Below, one piece after another: positions 14,680 through 16,948 of a stretch of DNA of 16,948 bases. The position numbers and the translations under genes are program-made. Location of the stretch: contig JBAZQW010000017.1 in the NCBI GenBank assembly GCA_041645005.1, positions 1 to 16,948 on the forward strand. The letters are read 5' to 3'. The notes below the pieces were generated by a model, which worked only from the letters and a program-made list of their open reading frames with translations, did no database searches and was not told the origin of the DNA. This DNA is from Pelotomaculum_B sp041645005. Its GTDB lineage: Bacteria; Bacillota; Desulfotomaculia; Desulfotomaculales; Pelotomaculaceae. Numbering within the stretch: position 1 is the stretch's first letter; the number at the start of each line of letters is the position of its first letter.

Positions 14680-15060
14680 ATGAGGCTGTTATTAGCTCTT
14701 CTTATTATATTTGCGGCAGTTATATCATTGGGATTTTGGACAAATCATCTATTACAAGCGTCTGCCAGCGAATTACTGCAAAATATCGGACAAATAGAAC
14801 AAGGGCTTGAAAGAAATCAATGGGATAAGGCCTACGCGCAAACTGCTGAATTGGAAAAAGTCTGGGATAAAAAAGCAAAATGGTGGCCCACTGTTTTGGA
14901 CCACTCGGAAATTGATAACATTGAATTTTCCATGGCTAAGGTTAAGGAGTATGTCGCGACAAAAAACACCGCACTTTCCCGGGGGCAATTATCAGAATTA
15001 AAGTTAATGATTAAACACATCCCGGAAAAAGAAACCATAAGACTCAAAAATATATTATAA
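14680..15060 (+). CDS. DUF4363 protein, membrane-anchored
   Basis: This 126-residue protein has one N-terminal hydrophobic segment (RLLLALLIIFAAVISLGFWT) and an extracytoplasmic helical domain. Typical DUF4363 residues include NQWDKAYAQTAELEKVWDKK, continuing AKWWP, and a final HIPEKETIRLKNIL. DUF4363 genes are commonly found directly after DUF421 genes in spore-forming Firmicutes, as here. CAAAGGAG lies 8 bases before the ATG. The function is unknown; a helper of the DUF421 protein on the outer side of the membrane is a reasonable guess. It converges on the hydrolase gene, with only 26 bases between stops. Confidence 0.85.
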   Translation: MRLLLALLIIFAAVISLGFWTNHLLQASASELLQNIGQIEQGLERNQWDKAYAQTAELEKVWDKKAKWWPTVLDHSEIDNIEFSMAKVKEYVATKNTALSRGQLSELKLMIKHIPEKETIRLKNIL

Positions 15061-15086
15061 GAACGGGTATTATTTTTTGCTGACTA

Positions 15087-16106
15087 TTATCCCTTATTGT
15101 GGTTAATAACATGGCTATTATATATGCGAGTTGGGTTAGACGGACAGCTATAAACCAAAATTATATAATTAGCCACTTTTTCAAAGCATAATATTTGCAT
15201 ATGACTCCCTAAGTCTTTAAAAGCCCCGCGTAATAAATTAGCGGACACAATATGCCCCCTGTTTAACGGATAGCCATACTCATCTGTCAGACAGGCCAAT
15301 AGTGGGTTAACAATGATATCCTGTCTGGTTCCAAATGTAGCCAGATAAATACCTGCCTCAGTCATCCTGCGGGCAGCTTCTATTTTTTGTTCTACTATAC
15401 CTAAATCGTTTCTCAATTGGTACTCAGCCGCTAATTGCTTGACCACAGGAGAACCCCAGATGCTCCGGAAAGTTGCAAGGATATCAACAACCCTATAATA
15501 TGATGTCCCAATTAGGGGAGAGTTAAGAGTTATAACCCCCTTAATAGGTCCTAGTTTCCCCAGATGGTACTTTGTAACGTAATCAAAGGCAATCCTGCCA
15601 CCGAGGCTGTGACCCACCAGTATGTAACGGGCGTGTGGGTGATGCAGGGTAAATTCGTCAATCATATTTTTTAAGTGCATAACGCCAAACTGAATCGGTT
15701 GGCCGGTATCTACCGATTCATATGGATTTGGATACCACCGACCTGCCTCTACTTTTCCGCCGGTATAGCTGTACATTAAAAAATGTTCATCATTATATGT
15801 GAGTCCCGCCCGGTTAAATTGATTACGAATATATTCAAAGCCCATCTGGTTATATGGTGTGCCGTCGCAATGGGAATCAAGTCCAGATAGGAAAATAACA
15901 TATGTTTCTTTTTCATTAGTCGGCAATTCCAATTTCTTAAATGGAGTTAGCGGATCTGATTTTAGATTTGTTGTTGCCATTAAATAAATCACCACTAATC
16001 CTACTATTCCAACCGGCCATAACCGGTTCCGATACGTCCGAGGTATCAGCATCAATGCCAGAAACCATGCTGTTGTAAAAAGGACGACCCACCCCGTAAT
16101 TATCAC
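15087..16106 (-). CDS. Membrane-anchored alpha/beta hydrolase (lipase/esterase-like)
   Basis: Two N-terminal hydrophobic segments (GWVVLFTTAWFLALMLI, PVGIVGLVVIYLMA) precede an alpha/beta hydrolase domain. The domain has YVIFLSGLDSHCDGTPYN and the nucleophile elbow ILVGHSLGGRIAFDY (Ser167). TLNSPLIGTSYYRVVDIL follows, then likely acid and histidine positions near FGTRQDIIVNP and GSHMQIL. Length is 339 residues. The substrate is unknown; lipids or esters at the membrane are plausible. The annotated GTG overlaps the Shine-Dalgarno AGGAG, so the true start may be a little further in, possibly a rare codon. A sigma-G-like promoter upstream would make it a forespore gene, but that is uncertain. 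Confidence 0.78.
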   Translation of the reverse strand: MIITGWVVLFTTAWFLALMLIPRTYRNRLWPVGIVGLVVIYLMATTNLKSDPLTPFKKLELPTNEKETYVIFLSGLDSHCDGTPYNQMGFEYIRNQFNRAGLTYNDEHFLMYSYTGGKVEAGRWYPNPYESVDTGQPIQFGVMHLKNMIDEFTLHHPHARYILVGHSLGGRIAFDYVTKYHLGKLGPIKGVITLNSPLIGTSYYRVVDILATFRSIWGSPVVKQLAAEYQLRNDLGIVEQKIEAARRMTEAGIYLATFGTRQDIIVNPLLACLTDEYGYPLNRGHIVSANLLRGAFKDLGSHMQILCFEKVANYIILVYSCPSNPTRIYNSHVINHNKG

Positions 16107-16122
16107 TCCTAAGCTTATTTCG

Positions 16123-16150
16123 TATTATATATTTGTACAATACTTTATTC
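16123..16150 (-). promoter_or_regulatory. Candidate promoter of the hydrolase gene
   Basis: On the minus strand GAATA (16150-16146), a 16-base spacer and TATAATA (16129-16123) lie shortly before the hydrolase ribosome binding site. The pair resembles a sigma-G promoter with a slightly short spacer. TATAAT could equally be a vegetative -10 without a good -35. Confidence 0.3.
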
Positions 16151-16237
16151 TCGTTTTTATTGTTTATTGATAGTTATTATTAACCCCATATTTTGTTTTA
16201 TGAGACTTATCTGTAAGTAGGCAAAGACAAGTGAAGT

Positions 16238-16495
16238 TTATTCCTTTTCTGGCCTATTAACCCTCTTGTATGGTGCAGGTATATACTGAATAAATGGCCT
16301 TCTTTGTGGTGGTTGAGGATATAATACCATTAATTTATAGATCTCCCTGAATAGACCTAGCGATACAGGTAAGCCCATATCTTTTAGTATTTCAGAGGTT
16401 ATAGGGTAATTATGTGTATATCGTCCATCTGTTAATACTTTAGAAAGTTACTTTGCTTTTTCTTGGTCATCAAATTTATCTTTGAGAATACTGTT
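16238..16495 (-). pseudogene. Remnant of an SDH-family Clp-fold serine proteinase
   Basis: The minus-strand frame ending at TAA 16240-16238 reads LSKVLTDGRYTHNYPITSEI, LKDMGLPVSLGLFREIYKLM and VLYPQPPQRRPFIQYIPAPY. This fits the C-terminus of the SDH (DUF114) serine proteinase family, which ends 'TGRwTHDYPI...GLPVs...P.EvY.LM.LYPQP...PsVeYIP'. Upstream, the same frame continues as ILKDKFDDQEKAK but is cut by a TAA at the position of a sense codon just before LSKVL. Further stops follow near 16500, and the catalytic N-terminal ~190 residues are absent. It is therefore a decayed fragment. The family assignment is from memory of conserved residues. Confidence 0.6.
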
Positions 16496-16608
16496 TTATT
16501 ATGGTATATTTATCCTGCTTTTTTTTGAAAATATGACAAAAATAACTTATTATATCCCAATTCTTTTTGTGGCATACTAAAAAAATAAAATGAAGGAGGT
16601 TTTTTAAG

Positions 16609-16746
16609 ATGTCTAAAACTGAAGAAAGGGAATCAAAAAAAAGAGAAACTCATAAAACTTACGTTACCCTAGGAGTAGATGTATCTAAGTTAAAAAAAGA
16701 TGATGAAACTGTAGGGAAATATAAAACAAAAACCACCGTATTTTAA
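16609..16746 (+). CDS. 45-residue lysine-rich hypothetical protein
   Basis: An ATG preceded by AAGGAGG at about 8 bases opens a 45-codon frame reading MSKTEERESKKRETHKTYVT, LGVDVSKLKKDDETVGKYKT, KTTVF. It is highly charged, rich in lysine and threonine, with no hydrophobic helix. A strong terminator begins at its stop codon. Ideal ribosome binding site, terminator and clean frame support a real small gene. The family is not recognised; a small soluble spore or stress protein cannot be told from other options. Confidence 0.6.
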   Translation: MSKTEERESKKRETHKTYVTLGVDVSKLKKDDETVGKYKTKTTVF

Positions 16747-16767
16747 ACCGCCTAAAGGGCGGTTTTT
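16745..16767 (+). terminator. Intrinsic terminator of the 45-codon gene
   Basis: AAACCGCC (16745-16752), loop TAAAG and GGCGGTTT (16758-16765) form a perfect 8-base stem. It runs into a T-run and AT-rich sequence. It overlaps the TAA of the small gene. Confidence 0.88.
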
Positions 16768-16948
16768 ATATATATTTAGCTGAAGAACAAGGGAGGGTTG
16801 TATAGGCTGCGTCATTCCCGGCTGTATTATTCTATACTGAGGTTCTTGTTGCTCTATAAAGTTAACACGATACCTTACAGCAATCCCGTGATGTTTTTAA
16901 AATGATGGGAACGGGTCAGATTACTGCTTACGTTGGTAAATCCGCTGA
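16768..16948. other. Right edge, no intact gene; short coding-like traces on both strands
   Basis: The minus strand contains a short open stretch reading YRVNFIEQQEPQYRIIQPGM, whose IExxEPQY resembles the C-terminus of the DUF1657 proteins (IENEEPQYKGF). On the plus strand HDTLQQSRDVFKMMGTGQIT followed by AYVGKSA runs off the edge. Neither has a convincing start signal. This may be a degraded gene or the beginning of one outside the window. Confidence 0.3.

Noticed and set aside
1..16948. CRISPR array, tRNA, rRNA, integrase or transposase genes
   Set aside because: None was seen on either strand. The case for past mobility rests only on gene content, broken genes and composition.

Overview
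The window looks like part of a chromosome from an anaerobic, endospore-forming Firmicute of the Peptococcaceae/Desulfotomaculum-Pelotomaculum type. That placement is inferred from three things: a ferredoxin-dependent 2-oxoacid oxidoreductase, a sigma-54 activator of the clostridial type, and two spore-specific gene blocks. No rRNA, tRNA, CRISPR array or intact insertion sequence is visible.

Layout. (1) 1-1930, plus strand: the end of korA, then korB and korC, subunits of a 2-oxoacid:ferredoxin oxidoreductase in tight translational coupling. (2) 2146-3930, plus strand: a sigma-54-dependent activator with a cysteine-containing sensor domain, a PAS domain, an AAA+ domain whose GAFTGA loop reads GAFPGA, and a Fis-type HTH. 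(3) 8270-4061, minus strand: a germinant-receptor operon gerA-gerB-gerC plus a small two-helix 'D subunit' gene, with a forespore-type promoter candidate upstream. (4) 9490-8480, minus strand: a broken prephenate dehydratase-ACT-chorismate mutase gene. It lacks its N-terminus, carries two frameshifts, and is followed by a good terminator. At its broken end the sequence changes abruptly to AT-rich DNA that starts with a fragment resembling a UvrD-type helicase.

(5) 13800-9711, minus strand, with 13973-15060 divergent on the plus strand: a complete block resembling the mobile spoVA2mob operon known to alter spore heat resistance and germination in Bacillus. It contains two stand-alone DUF1657 proteins, a DUF421-DUF1657 fusion ('2Duf'), SpoVAC, SpoVAD, SpoVAEb and a YhcN/YlaJ lipoprotein, plus two very small unlisted ORFs with strong ribosome binding sites. 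A second DUF421 (YetF-like) protein and a DUF4363 protein lie divergently. (6) 15087-16948: a membrane-anchored alpha/beta hydrolase, the nonsense-mutated C-terminal remnant of an SDH-family Clp-fold serine proteinase, a 45-codon lysine-rich ORF with its own terminator, and a degraded right edge.

How it fits together: the ger operon would sense germinants, and the SpoVA proteins would move dipicolinic acid across the spore inner membrane. The DUF421/DUF1657 proteins are expected to act on inner-membrane properties and so on heat resistance. The broken pheA next to AT-rich debris, and the broken protease at the other side, suggest that the spoVA2mob-like block sits in a region with a history of insertion and deletion. 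That history is inferred from the sequence alone.
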